Assembly: GCA_905221215.1 (NCBI GenBank) | Contig: CAJNCI010000001.1 | Location: 248,001-312,000 of the forward strand | Length of the DNA: 64,000 nucleotides | Direction: 5' to 3' | Source of the DNA: a bacterium | GTDB taxonomy: Bacteria > Bacillota > Bacilli > Lactobacillales > Streptococcaceae | Part shown: piece by piece, positions 1 through 8,242 of the stretch | How the letters are laid out: every line of letters begins with the position of its first letter | How positions within the stretch are numbered: the stretch's first letter is position 1 | Notes under the pieces: generated by a model | What the model saw: only the letters and a program-made list of their open reading frames with translations | Database searches by the model: none | What the model was told of the DNA's origin: nothing | Made by a program: the position numbers and the translations under genes

Positions 1-41
1 CCGCATTGCCCTAGGCATTAAGTAAACATATAAAAGCATGT

Positions 42-94
42 GAGAGACAGTTGGAAAAGAAAGGAAATTTCCCCTTCTTTTCCAACTGTCTCTC
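42..94 (+). terminator. 20-bp perfect hairpin upstream of cpoA
   Basis: Positions 42-61 and 75-94 form a perfect 20-bp inverted repeat with a 13-nt loop, followed by a T-rich stretch. It most likely terminates the gene that lies to the left of the window. An alternative is an attenuator, but the cpoA promoter lies downstream of it. Confidence 0.6.
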
Positions 95-124
95 CTTTCT
101 TTTGCTGATTTTCTTCAAAGAAAA

Positions 125-133
125 TGATATAAT
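125..133 (+). promoter_or_regulatory. Extended -10 promoter of cpoA
   Basis: TGA followed by TATAAT at 128-133 is a TGn-extended -10. No good -35 is visible. The expected transcription start (about 139-141) coincides with the ATG at 141, so the message would be leaderless or nearly so. Confidence 0.6.
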
Positions 134-140
134 AGTAGTT

Positions 141-1184
141 ATGGAAAAAAAGAAATTACGCATCAATATGTTGAGTTCAAGTGAGAAAGTAGCAGGACAA
201 GGAGTTTCAGGTGCCTACCGTGAATTAGTTCGTCTTCTTCACCGTGATGCTAAGGACCAATTGATTGTTACTGAAAATCTTCCAATTGAGGCAGATGTGA
301 CTCACTTTCATACGATTGATTTCCCCTATTATTTATCTACATTCCAAAAGAAACGTTCAGGGAGAAAAATTGGCTATGTGCATTTCTTGCCTGATACACT
401 TGAGGGAAGTTTGAAAATTCCATTTTTCTTAAAGGGAATTGTCAAACGCTATGTATTTTCTTTTTACAACCGGATGGAGCACTTGGTTGTGGTCAATCCT
501 ATGTTTATCGAGGATTTGGTGGCAGCTGGTATTCCACGTGAAAAAGTGACCTATATTCCTAACTTTGTCAATAAGGAAAAATGGCATCCTCTTCCACAAG
601 AAGAGGTAGCTCGACTACGCGAAGAGCTAGGTCTTAGTGACAATCAGTTTATCGTAGTAGGTGCTGGTCAAGTTCAGAAACGTAAAGGGATTGATGATTT
701 TATCCGTCTGGCTGAGGAATTGCCTCAAATTACCTTTATTTGGGCGGGTGGTTTCTCTTTTGGGGGCATGACAGATGGTTATGAACGCTACAAGAAAATA
801 ATGGAAAATCCCCCTAAAAACTTGATTTTTCCAGGTATTGTATCGCCAGAGCGGATGCGAGAGTTGTATGCCCTAGCGGACCTTTTCTTGTTGCCTAGTT
901 ACAATGAGCTATTTCCTATGACTATTTTAGAGGCTGCTAGTTGTGAAGCTCCTATTATGTTGCGTGATTTGGATCTCTATAAGGTGATTTTGGAGGGAAA
1001 TTATCGGGCGACAGCAGATAGAGAAGAGATGAAAGAAGCTATTTTGGAATATCAAGCCAATCCTGCTGCCTTAAAAGAACTTAAAGAAAAGGCTAAAAAT
1101 ATTTCTAGAGAGTATTCTGAAGAGCATCTGTTACAAATCTGGTTGGACTTTTATGAGAAACAAGCCGCTTTAGGGAGAAAGTAA
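141..1184 (+). CDS. cpoA: CpoA-type glycosyltransferase (galactosyl-glucosyl-diacylglycerol synthesis)
   Basis: A GT4/GT-B family transferase of 347 aa. I recognise it as pneumococcal CpoA, which adds galactose to alpha-glucosyl-diacylglycerol to give the diglycosyl lipid of the membrane and lipoteichoic-acid anchor. The N-terminal half begins with a GQGVSGAYREL loop. The donor-binding half carries the E-x7-E-like motif NELFPMTILEAA near residues 253-265. No signal peptide is seen, so it is a cytosolic or membrane-peripheral enzyme. The frame is open back to 51, but that extension runs through the upstream hairpin. The ATG at 141 is chosen because it follows the -10 directly; no Shine-Dalgarno is present. 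It is 15 bp upstream of the partner transferase. The exact sugar specificity rests on recalled similarity. Confidence 0.85.
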   Translation: MEKKKLRINMLSSSEKVAGQGVSGAYRELVRLLHRDAKDQLIVTENLPIEADVTHFHTIDFPYYLSTFQKKRSGRKIGYVHFLPDTLEGSLKIPFFLKGIVKRYVFSFYNRMEHLVVVNPMFIEDLVAAGIPREKVTYIPNFVNKEKWHPLPQEEVARLREELGLSDNQFIVVGAGQVQKRKGIDDFIRLAEELPQITFIWAGGFSFGGMTDGYERYKKIMENPPKNLIFPGIVSPERMRELYALADLFLLPSYNELFPMTILEAASCEAPIMLRDLDLYKVILEGNYRATADREEMKEAILEYQANPAALKELKEKAKNISREYSEEHLLQIWLDFYEKQAALGRK

Positions 1185-1199
1185 AAAGTGAGGTAATCT

Positions 1200-2525
1200 A
1201 TGCGAATTGGTTTATTTACAGATACCTATTTTCCTCAGGTTTCAGGTGTAGCGACCAGTATTCGAACCTTGAAAACAGAGCTTGAAAAGCAGGGGCATGC
1301 TGTTTTTATCTTTACGACGACAGATAAGGATGTCAATCGTTATGAAGATTGGCAAATTATCCGCATTCCAAGTGTTCCTTTTTTTGCTTTTAAAGACCGT
1401 CGCTTTGCCTACCGAGGTTTCAGCAAGGCGCTTGAAATTGCCAAACAGTATCAACTGGATATTATCCATACTCAGACAGAATTTTCTCTTGGCTTGTTGG
1501 GGATTTGGATTGCGCGTGAACTGAAGATTCCGGTCATCCATACCTATCACACCCAGTACGAAGACTATGTGCATTATATTGCTAAGGGAATGCTGATTCG
1601 TCCGAGTATGGTCAAGTATCTGGTCAGAGGTTTCCTTCATGACGTGGATGGGGTTATTTGCCCGAGTGAGATTGTTCGTGACTTGCTATCTGACTATAAA
1701 GTCAAGGTTGAAAAACGGGTCATTCCAACTGGGATCGAATTAGCTAAGTTTGAGCGTCCAGAAATCAAGCAGGAAAATTTGAAAGAACTGCGTAGTAAAT
1801 TAGGGATTCAAGATGATGAAAAGATGCTGCTTAGTCTTTCCAGAATTTCCTATGAAAAAAATATTCAAGCAGTACTAGCAGCCTTTGCAGAAGTTCTGAA
1901 AGAAGAAGACAAGGTTAAACTGGTGGTAGCTGGGGATGGTCCTTATCTGAATGACCTCAAGGAGCAAGCCAAAAAACTAGAGATTCAAGACTCAGTCATC
2001 TTTACTGGTATGATTGCTCCCAGTGAGACAGCTCTTTACTATAAGGCGGCGGATTTCTTCATCTCGGCATCCACAAGTGAAACACAAGGTTTGACCTACT
2101 TGGAAAGCTTGGCTAGTGGAACGCCTGTCATTGCACATGGGAATCCTTATCTGGATAATCTTATCAGTGATAAAATGTTTGGGACTCTGTACTATGGAGA
2201 ACATGATTTGGCTGGTGCTATTTTAGAAGCTCTGATTGCAACGCCGGACATGAATGAGCATACCTTATCAGAGAAGTTGTACGAGATTTCAGCTGAGAAC
2301 TTTGGGAAACGAGTGCATGAATTTTATCTGGATGCCATTATTTCAAATAACTTCCAGAAAGATTTAGCAAAAGATGATACGGTCAGTCAGCGTATTTTTA
2401 AGACAGTTTTGTATCTTCCGCAAAAGGTGGTCGCTGTACCGGTAAAAGGCTCTAGACGCATGCTGAAGGCTTCAAAAACACAGTTAATCAGCATAAGAGA
2501 TTATTGGAAAGACCATGAAGAATAG
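1200..2525 (+). CDS. 1,2-diacylglycerol 3-alpha-glucosyltransferase (monoglucosyl-DAG synthase)
   Basis: A GT4 family enzyme of 441 aa that transfers glucose from UDP-glucose to diacylglycerol, making the substrate of CpoA. The N-terminal GLFTDTYFPQVSGVATS segment is the acceptor/membrane-binding Rossmann half. The retaining-transferase motif SETQGLTYLESLASGTPVI lies near residues 288-306. The basic, amphipathic C-terminal tail (about the last 40 residues, many Lys/Arg) fits peripheral membrane attachment. An AGGTAA ribosome site precedes the ATG. It follows cpoA by 15 bp and is surely cotranscribed, so the two steps of glycolipid synthesis are encoded together. The pairing is the same as remembered for pneumococcus. 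Confidence 0.85.
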   Translation: MRIGLFTDTYFPQVSGVATSIRTLKTELEKQGHAVFIFTTTDKDVNRYEDWQIIRIPSVPFFAFKDRRFAYRGFSKALEIAKQYQLDIIHTQTEFSLGLLGIWIARELKIPVIHTYHTQYEDYVHYIAKGMLIRPSMVKYLVRGFLHDVDGVICPSEIVRDLLSDYKVKVEKRVIPTGIELAKFERPEIKQENLKELRSKLGIQDDEKMLLSLSRISYEKNIQAVLAAFAEVLKEEDKVKLVVAGDGPYLNDLKEQAKKLEIQDSVIFTGMIAPSETALYYKAADFFISASTSETQGLTYLESLASGTPVIAHGNPYLDNLISDKMFGTLYYGEHDLAGAILEALIATPDMNEHTLSEKLYEISAENFGKRVHEFYLDAIISNNFQKDLAKDDTVSQRIFKTVLYLPQKVVAVPVKGSRRMLKASKTQLISIRDYWKDHEE

Positions 2526-2539
2526 AAAGAGGAACAGTT

Positions 2540-2731
2540 ATGAAAAAACAATTAATGAGAAGTGGCCGTGATAAAAAGATTGCTGGTGTTTGTGCCGGAG
2601 TGGCCCATTATCTGGATATGGATCCAACTATCGTTCGAGTCATTTGGGGTGTCCTTGCTTGCTGTTACGGAGCAGGAATTGTAGCTTATATCATTTTATG
2701 GATTATTGCACCTGTAGCAGCTGACTATTGA
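2540..2731 (+). CDS. PspC-domain small membrane protein
   Basis: 63 aa. An N-terminal basic segment with the PspC signature (SGRDKKIAGVCAGVAHYL) is followed by WGVLACCYGAGIVAYIILWIIAP, one long or two short membrane helices. PspC-domain proteins are linked to envelope-stress sensing in other bacteria; in streptococci the function is not established. It starts 14 bp after the glucosyltransferase with a GAGGAA ribosome site, so it belongs to the same operon. The link to membrane-lipid genes is suggestive only. Confidence 0.85.
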   Translation: MKKQLMRSGRDKKIAGVCAGVAHYLDMDPTIVRVIWGVLACCYGAGIVAYIILWIIAPVAADY

Positions 2732-2789
2732 AAACTAGCTCAATTCATGCTAAGATAATAGAAAATAGAATGTAACGAAGGAGATAAAA

Positions 2790-2924
2790 ATGGCATTTGG
2801 AGATAATGGAAATCGTAAAAAAACCTTGTTTGAGAAAATAACCTTGTTTATCGTGATTATCATGCTAGTAGCAAGTTTATTGGGAATTTTTGCAACTGCA
2901 ATTGGTGCCCTCAGCAATCTATAA
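2790..2924 (+). CDS. 44-aa single-pass membrane protein (DUF4044-like)
   Basis: A 44-codon ORF with a strong ribosome site (AAGGAG, 7 nt before ATG). A polar, basic N-terminus (MAFGDNGNRKKTLFEK) is followed by one hydrophobic helix (ITLFIVIIMLVASLLGIFA, about residues 17-35) and a short tail. Size and pattern match the DUF4044 family found beside obg in streptococci. Function is unknown. It lies between the PspC-like protein and obg, with a weak terminator after it. Confidence 0.8.
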   Translation: MAFGDNGNRKKTLFEKITLFIVIIMLVASLLGIFATAIGALSNL

Positions 2925-2948
2925 AATAGTTTCAAGAAAATTTAGTGA

Positions 2949-2971
2949 CTGGGATTTCCCAGCCCTTTTTT
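2949..2971 (+). terminator. Weak terminator before obg
   Basis: CTGGG/CCCAG stem with an ATTT loop followed by CCTTTTTT. The stem is short, so partial readthrough into obg is likely. Confidence 0.5.
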
Positions 2972-2987
2972 AAAGTGAGAAGAAAAA

Positions 2988-4298
2988 ATGAGTATGTTTT
3001 TAGATACAGCTAAGATTAAGGTCAAGGCTGGTAATGGTGGTGATGGCATGGTTGCCTTTCGCCGTGAAAAATATGTCCCTAATGGCGGTCCTTGGGGTGG
3101 TGATGGTGGTCGTGGAGGCAATGTGGTCTTCGTTGTAGACGAGGGTTTGCGTACCTTGATGGATTTCCGCTACAATCGCCATTTCAAGGCTGATTCTGGT
3201 GAGAAAGGAATGACCAAAGGGATGCATGGTCGTGGTGCCGAAGATCTTAGAGTTCGAGTGCCACAAGGTACGACTGTTCGTGATGCCGAGACAGGCAAGG
3301 TCTTGACAGATTTGATTGAACACGGGCAAGAATTTATTGTAGCCCACGGAGGTCGTGGTGGACGTGGAAATATCCGCTTTGCGACACCAAAAAATCCTGC
3401 ACCGGAAATCTCTGAAAATGGAGAGCCAGGTCAGGAACGTGAGTTACAGTTAGAACTAAAAATCTTGGCAGATGTTGGTTTAGTTGGCTTCCCATCTGTT
3501 GGGAAATCAACCCTTTTAAGTGTTATTACCTCAGCTAAACCTAAAATCGGTGCCTACCACTTTACCACTATCGTGCCAAATCTTGGTATGGTTCGTATCC
3601 AATCAGGTGAATCCTTTGCAGTAGCCGACTTGCCAGGTTTGATTGAAGGAGCTAGTCAAGGTGTTGGTCTGGGGACCCAGTTCCTCCGTCATATAGAGCG
3701 TACCCGTGTTATCCTCCATATCATTGATATGTCAGCTAGCGAAGGCCGTGATCCTTATGAGGACTACCTAGCGATCAATAAAGAGCTGGAGTCATACAAT
3801 CTTCGCCTTATGGAGCGTCCACAGATTATCGTAGCCAACAAAATGGATATGCCTGAGAGTCAAGAAAATCTTGCAGAATTCAAGAAAAAATTAGCTGAAA
3901 ACTACGATGAATTTGAGGAGTTACCAGCAATCTTCCCAATTTCTGGTTTGACCAAGCAAGGTCTGGCAACGCTCTTGGATGCCACAGCTGAATTGTTAGA
4001 TAAGACACCAGAATTCTTGCTCTACGGCGAGTCAGATATGGAAGAAGAAGCTTACTACGGCTTTGCCGAGGAAGAAAAAGCCTTTGAAATTAGCCGTGAT
4101 GACGATGCAACATGGGTGCTTTCTGGTGAAAAACTGATGAAACTCTTTAATATGACCAACTTTGATCGTGACGAATCAGTCATGAAATTTGCCCGTCAAT
4201 TACGTGGTATGGGGGTTGATGAAGCTCTTCGTGCGCGTGGTGCTAAAGATGGGGATTTGGTCCGCATTGGTAAATTTGAGTTTGAATTTGTAGACTAG
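2988..4298 (+). CDS. obg: GTPase Obg/CgtA
   Basis: 436 aa, the usual length. Obg is an essential GTPase of 50S ribosome assembly and stress signalling. Residues 1 to about 158 are the glycine-rich Obg fold (repeated GGxGGxG). The G domain has the P loop GFPSVGKST near 167, DLPG near 212 and NKMD near 281. About 350-436 is the C-terminal OCT domain. Two in-frame ATGs lie at 2988 and 2994; the first is better spaced from the GTGAGAAG ribosome site. The C-terminal part is rich in acidic residues ([18 protein letters not shown]), as in streptococcal orthologues. Confidence 0.97.
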   Translation: MSMFLDTAKIKVKAGNGGDGMVAFRREKYVPNGGPWGGDGGRGGNVVFVVDEGLRTLMDFRYNRHFKADSGEKGMTKGMHGRGAEDLRVRVPQGTTVRDAETGKVLTDLIEHGQEFIVAHGGRGGRGNIRFATPKNPAPEISENGEPGQERELQLELKILADVGLVGFPSVGKSTLLSVITSAKPKIGAYHFTTIVPNLGMVRIQSGESFAVADLPGLIEGASQGVGLGTQFLRHIERTRVILHIIDMSASEGRDPYEDYLAINKELESYNLRLMERPQIIVANKMDMPESQENLAEFKKKLAENYDEFEELPAIFPISGLTKQGLATLLDATAELLDKTPEFLLYGESDMEEEAYYGFAEEEKAFEISRDDDATWVLSGEKLMKLFNMTNFDRDESVMKFARQLRGMGVDEALRARGAKDGDLVRIGKFEFEFVD

Positions 4299-4307
4299 GA
4301 GACTGGT

Positions 4308-4472
4308 ATGGGAGATAAACCGATATCTTTCCGAGATGCGGATGGTAATTTTGTTTCCGCCGCAGACGTTTGGAATGAAAAGAAATTGGAAGAATTATTT
4401 AATCGTCTCAATCCAAATCGTGCCCTGAGGTTGGCACGAACTAAAAAAGAAAATCCATCTCATGCTCAATGA
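4308..4472 (+). CDS. Small conserved hypothetical protein downstream of obg (54 aa)
   Basis: A 54-codon ORF starting 9 bp after obg, with AGGAGACTGGT upstream. The protein starts MGDKPISFRDADGNFVSAADVW and ends in a basic, helical part (EKKLEELFNRLNPNRALRL). I recall a small ORF at this place after obg in pneumococcus; its function is unknown. Its last codons and stop (CTCAATGA) coincide with the outer edge of a BOX repeat, so the present C-terminus may have been supplied by that insertion. Confidence 0.65.
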   Translation: MGDKPISFRDADGNFVSAADVWNEKKLEELFNRLNPNRALRLARTKKENPSHAQ

Positions 4473-4580
4473 AAATTAAAAAGCAAATTAGGAAGCTAGC
4501 CGCAGGTTGCTCAAAGAACTGCTTTGAGGTAGCAGATAAGGCGAAGCTGACGTGGTTTGAAGAGGTTTTCGAAGAGTATC
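4463..4580 (-). repeat. BOX element (boxA-boxC form lacking boxB)
   Basis: Read on the plus strand: CTCAATGAAAATTAAAAAGC, then GGAAGCTAGCCGCAGGTTGC and CTTTGAGGTAGCAGATA (boxC), joined directly to AAGGCGAAGCTGACGTGG and TTTGAAGAGGTTTTCGAAGA (boxA, the part targeted by the standard BOX-PCR primer). A boxB module is absent. BOX elements are miniature non-autonomous repeats of pneumococcus and mitis-group streptococci. The orientation is inferred from the boxA-to-boxC order. Confidence 0.85.
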
Positions 4581-4596
4581 AGTAAAGAAGATAAAA

Positions 4597-4628
4597 AAAA
4601 TTCCGTGTCTGATCAGACACGGAATTTT
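4597..4628 (-). terminator. argR terminator
   Basis: Perfect 28-bp palindrome at 4599-4626 (14-bp arms). On the minus strand it follows the argR stop directly and is followed by eight Ts. It also separates argR from the BOX element and the converging obg operon. Confidence 0.9.
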
Positions 4629-4629
4629 G

Positions 4630-5100
4630 CTATTCACCAAAGAAAAATGGTGGGGCGAATTTTTTCAGATCTTCAAAGCAATGTTGGGCTGCCTCTGCAT
4701 CTTCGCAGATGACGAGACAGACATCATCGCCACAGAGGGTAGCGATAGCGTCAGGGAAACTCAAAGCATCAATGATAGAACCAAAGGATTGAGCAAGTCC
4801 AGGAAGAGTTTTTAGTAGGACTTGGTGTTGAACTGGGCGCATCAAGACAAGGGCGTCTTCCATGTAGATTTCGAGACGTTTCTCCCATTTTGAGATAGAA
4901 CCTGTATTGAGCACGTAGTACGAGTTATCCTCTTCGCGGACTTTTGACAGGTTCATATTTTTGATGTCGCGTGAGAGAGTTGCCTGGGTAACTTGAATGT
5001 CGTTATCAGCAAGAAGGGCTTGCAACTCAGCCTGTGTATGAATTTTGTTTTTTGCAACAAGAGCGCGTATGAGTTGGTGTCGGTGTTCAGATTTGTTCAT
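4630..5100 (-). CDS. argR: ArgR-family transcriptional regulator
   Basis: 156 aa. The N-terminal winged helix (about 1-75) has the family motif QATLSRDIKNMNLSK. The C-terminal hexamerisation/arginine-binding domain contains DALSFPDAIATLCGDDVCLV, which retains the GDD of the arginine pocket. ArgR proteins repress arginine synthesis or activate arginine catabolism when bound to L-arginine. A second ArgR paralogue lies at 27395-27826; streptococci use several that act together. AAGGAG precedes the ATG. The gene follows pepX on the same strand, but across 470 bp filled by a decayed pepX copy. No convincing promoter is visible just upstream. Confidence 0.9.
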   Translation of the reverse strand: MNKSEHRHQLIRALVAKNKIHTQAELQALLADNDIQVTQATLSRDIKNMNLSKVREEDNSYYVLNTGSISKWEKRLEIYMEDALVLMRPVQHQVLLKTLPGLAQSFGSIIDALSFPDAIATLCGDDVCLVICEDAEAAQHCFEDLKKFAPPFFFGE

Positions 5101-5136
5101 AAAATATTACTCCTTGTACAAAGTACAGAAAGCGTG

Positions 5137-5547
5137 GACTGATCGAAATTGTCAGTCGAGTGGTAAGCGGTATTGTCACGTATAATGATTTCAATGTCAG
5201 TAGCCTAAAGAACTAGATGGAGAGAATCTCCCTCTTTTAACTTGTCACTAGTTGGGTGCAGTTGAATTGGATATCTATTCGTTCATCTACATTGCTGTTC
5301 TTTACTGACAGTGAATCATTTAATTATGGTAGCATTTTGTCACGGCTTGTTGTGAATTTTCTATAAATATAATTCACAGAGATTTTCCAACATGTGGTGT
5401 GGTAGCGTGTATGATAGAGGGTTACACATGTTGGTCAGGGGGATTAGTATCTTTTGTCCAAACTCCAGTTATGGGCTTATCATAAGTCCTTCTTTGAGAG
5501 TGGATTTGATACCAAGTTTATGTTTCGTTAGACTATTCAAGTGGGAA
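5137..5547 (-). pseudogene. Decayed second copy of the pepX 3' end
   Basis: This stretch aligns with the 3' part of intact pepX (about 5605-6030) in the same orientation. Near-identical blocks include 5161-5178 with 5629-5646, and 5371-5398 with 5851-5878 (28 bases identical). The offset drifts from 468 to 480, so indels have accumulated, and no frame is open. It corresponds to about the last 140 residues of PepX. It arose either by tandem duplication or by recombination with a divergent pepX allele. It now fills the gap between pepX and argR. Confidence 0.85.
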
Positions 5548-5573
5548 TTTTCCCATACTGAATGTCTGTTACA

Positions 5574-7856
5574 TTATACCTTTTGATAAGGTAAGATAAG
5601 TGTAGACTGTTCAAGATCAACAGTCAGGTGGTAAGCGGTATTGTCACGTATAGTGATTTCAAAGTCAGTAGTATAAAGGACTAAACGAAGAGTATCTCCT
5701 TCTTTTAGCTTGTAAATAGTTGGTTGCAGTTCAAATTGCACATCCATCCATTCATCTGCAGTGATATCCTCTACTAACAGTAAATCGTTTCTATTCTGTA
5801 AATTAAGGTAACCTTTTGTCACGACTCGTTGTGCCTCTGGTCTAAATGGCAATTCACAGAGATTTTCCAACATGTGGTAGCGTCCATTATCAATGGTTTT
5901 AGCACTTAAAATAGCTGGATAAGGTTGTAGGTATTTCTTTTGACCAAGTTCCAGTAGTTGAGCAGATAAAAGCCCCTTGTTTGTGCTGGATTTGATACGA
6001 AGATTGAGTTGAGCGCGACCGTTCAAGTGAAGATCCTTAGTCACAGGAAGGTCAAGGGTAATCTGATTGACTTTCCCTTGATAAAGCTCTGTATTGAAGG
6101 TCCGGTAGGTCTTGCCATAGCGCTCAAAATCCTTATCTGAGTACTGATTTTGAATCACTTGCTCTTCTTGACCAAGTGAGAAGGTTTCAGAGTTCTCTTG
6201 CAGACCGAAGTTATCAATTGATAACCAAGTCTGAGGGGCTGTATTGTCTTGCCAAATGACAGTAGGAAGTTGGTAATTCGTTTCCTGTCCCAGTAATTTC
6301 TTTGTCAACAAAGCATTCATGGACTCACGGAAGTCAATGGACTGCCAGTTGTTCATGTACACATGAGCGCCATTATGGAAAAAGAGGTGCTTGTTTATAT
6401 GATTAGGAAGTGCATGGAACATCTGGTAAACATGGAGTGGTTTGACATTCCAATCCTGAGAACCGTGGGTAAAGACAACCTCTGCCTTTACTTTATTAGC
6501 ATTGAGCAGATAGTTACGGTCATGCCAAAATTGATTGTAGTCGCCGGATTTGCGATCCAGTTGCTCTTTTACTTTTTCTAAGTCAGCTTGGTGAGCCTCG
6601 TTACTACGAATATAGTCACCAGCTAAAAGATTACGAGAGTAGGTTAACTCAGCAAGGGAGTCAAAATCCTCACCTGGATAACCACCTGGGCTAGTTACCA
6701 GACCGTTTTCACGGTAGTAGTTGTACCATGAGGAAATGCCTGCCTCGGCAATGATAACTTCTAAACCATCGACGCCTGTAGTAGCAAGACCATTTGACAT
6801 TGTACCTAGATAGGAAAGTCCAGTTGTGGCTACTTTTCCATTTGACCAGTCAGCCTTGACTTGACGCTGGCGCGTATGGTCGGTAAAGGCACGGCAACGA
6901 CCATTAAGCCAATCAATGACATTTTTATAAGCCTCGATTTGCTGGTAGTCCCCATTAGTCATGAAACCAGTAGAGTCTTTGGTACCAACACCTGAAACAT
7001 AGAGATTAGCAAAACCTCGTGGGAGGAAGTAATCGTTGAGTGTATAGCTAGAGTTGATGTGACTTAGCTTTTCCTCAGCTTTTGCCACAAGCTCAGCTTG
7101 GCCTTGAGGTTGAACGAGATTTAGTTGAGGTTCTTCTAGCTCAATCTTGTGAGCAGGTTTGACCTCAAGCTGGCCCTCCATCTTGTAGAGAGCCTTATCG
7201 CTTGCCTTGTCATTTGTTCCTTGGTGATAAGGACTGGCTGTCATGATAGCAGGGATTTGTCCTTCATAATGAGGACGAATAATGCTAACCTTGACTAGGT
7301 CTGGTAGGCCCTTTTGGTCAGTATCGACACGAGATTCAACATAAATCACTTCTCGAATGACATCATGGCTAGAAAAAGTAGCCAAACTCTTGCCGTTAAA
7401 GTAGTGGTAGTTATTATCCTCAGGAATCAGGCCATCACTGACAAGTTGGTCGATAAGAGTATTTCCCTTTTTGGTGCGAGTATTGAGTAACTGATAGAGA
7501 TTTTCAATTAAGTCACCATATACAATGGGAAAACCAGTCTCTTTACGAAAAACGTCACTATCTTCGAAGTCAACCAAATAAGAAAAGCCTAAAAGTTGAA
7601 AAGCAACAGTATAAAAAATATCTGCTGTCAGTTCATCTTCTGATTGAAAAAATGTCAGCAGGTCTGTTTTTTTATTAGCTGCTAGGATGGAAAGTGGGTA
7701 GTTGGTGTCTTGATAAGTGAAAAAGAAACGACTTAGAAAAGACTCCAACATCTTTTTATTTGTTGACTCAGATGGAAAATCAAATCCATACTTTTTTAAT
7801 TCATATAAAATAGTATCTCTTGGAAGTGATAAATAGCTGAATTGATTAAAGCGCAT
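5574..7856 (-). CDS. pepX: Xaa-Pro dipeptidyl-peptidase PepX
   Basis: 760 aa, the usual length. A cytoplasmic serine peptidase (family S15) that removes X-Pro dipeptides from peptide N-termini, completing use of proline-rich peptides. The catalytic triad is visible at the lactococcal positions: Ser348 in GLSYLGT, Asp468 in HGSQDWN and His498 in HNGAHVY. The N-terminal helical domain (about 1-145) and C-terminal jelly-roll (about 560-760) are present. AAGGAGG precedes the ATG by a short spacer. A decayed copy of its 3' end lies immediately downstream. Confidence 0.97.
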   Translation of the reverse strand: MRFNQFSYLSLPRDTILYELKKYGFDFPSESTNKKMLESFLSRFFFTYQDTNYPLSILAANKKTDLLTFFQSEDELTADIFYTVAFQLLGFSYLVDFEDSDVFRKETGFPIVYGDLIENLYQLLNTRTKKGNTLIDQLVSDGLIPEDNNYHYFNGKSLATFSSHDVIREVIYVESRVDTDQKGLPDLVKVSIIRPHYEGQIPAIMTASPYHQGTNDKASDKALYKMEGQLEVKPAHKIELEEPQLNLVQPQGQAELVAKAEEKLSHINSSYTLNDYFLPRGFANLYVSGVGTKDSTGFMTNGDYQQIEAYKNVIDWLNGRCRAFTDHTRQRQVKADWSNGKVATTGLSYLGTMSNGLATTGVDGLEVIIAEAGISSWYNYYRENGLVTSPGGYPGEDFDSLAELTYSRNLLAGDYIRSNEAHQADLEKVKEQLDRKSGDYNQFWHDRNYLLNANKVKAEVVFTHGSQDWNVKPLHVYQMFHALPNHINKHLFFHNGAHVYMNNWQSIDFRESMNALLTKKLLGQETNYQLPTVIWQDNTAPQTWLSIDNFGLQENSETFSLGQEEQVIQNQYSDKDFERYGKTYRTFNTELYQGKVNQITLDLPVTKDLHLNGRAQLNLRIKSSTNKGLLSAQLLELGQKKYLQPYPAILSAKTIDNGRYHMLENLCELPFRPEAQRVVTKGYLNLQNRNDLLLVEDITADEWMDVQFELQPTIYKLKEGDTLRLVLYTTDFEITIRDNTAYHLTVDLEQSTLILPYQKV

Positions 7857-7887
7857 AAAACCTCCTTGTAAAATAATAATTAAGGTT

Positions 7888-7893
7888 ATTATA
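7888..7893 (-). promoter_or_regulatory. pepX -10 element
   Basis: TATAAT on the minus strand, about 30 bp before the pepX ATG. No clear -35 is visible. Confidence 0.5.
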
Positions 7894-8182
7894 TCAAAAA
7901 AATAGGAGAAAGGGAATTATTAAGTGAGAAAGAAATTAATTAAAGAATAATGAATACAATTTATATGAAATAATATGTGATATTCTATAGTGTTCATAAA
8001 TTAAACTATATCTAACAAGAATTTTGAGTGAATTTATCTCACTTCTTTAAAAGAGATATCCATTTATTGGGATAAAAAGTTCAAAATAGTTTACAGAAAC
8101 ATTTTTACTGCAAATATATTTGTTATTTTTTCATCCAAAATGCCTTATTTAAAATATAAAACAGAGATAGGAGTTATTGCTT
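7894..8182. other. AT-rich intergenic spacer between pepX and dnaE promoters
   Basis: About 290 bp of very AT-rich sequence between the divergent pepX and dnaE promoters. I see no ORF, hairpin with a T tract, repeat or RNA gene in it. Confidence 0.5.
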
Positions 8183-8212
8183 TTGTCTTTCTCTTTTTGA
8201 AAATGGTATAAT
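8183..8212 (+). promoter_or_regulatory. dnaE promoter
   Basis: TTGTCT at 8183-8188, an 18-bp spacer, and TGG-extended TATAAT at 8207-8212. Transcription should start near 8219, upstream of the GAGGAGAAG ribosome site. Confidence 0.75.
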
Positions 8213-8242
8213 ATAGTGAGAACGATAGAGGAGAAGTGTAAA

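Noticed and set aside
51..140. 30-residue N-terminal extension of CpoA
   Set aside because: It translates the upstream terminator hairpin and precedes the promoter.
5392..5586. 64-aa plus-strand ORF between argR and pepX
   Set aside because: It lies antisense inside the decayed pepX copy, has no ribosome site and no recognisable protein features.
7894..8182. Possible small gene or RNA between pepX and dnaE
   Set aside because: Only AT-rich sequence; no ORF with a ribosome site, stable stem or internal promoter-terminator pair was found.
8216..8242. GTG start giving a nine-residue longer DnaE
   Set aside because: It lies at or before the expected transcription start; the TTG at 8243 has the ribosome site and the family N-terminus.
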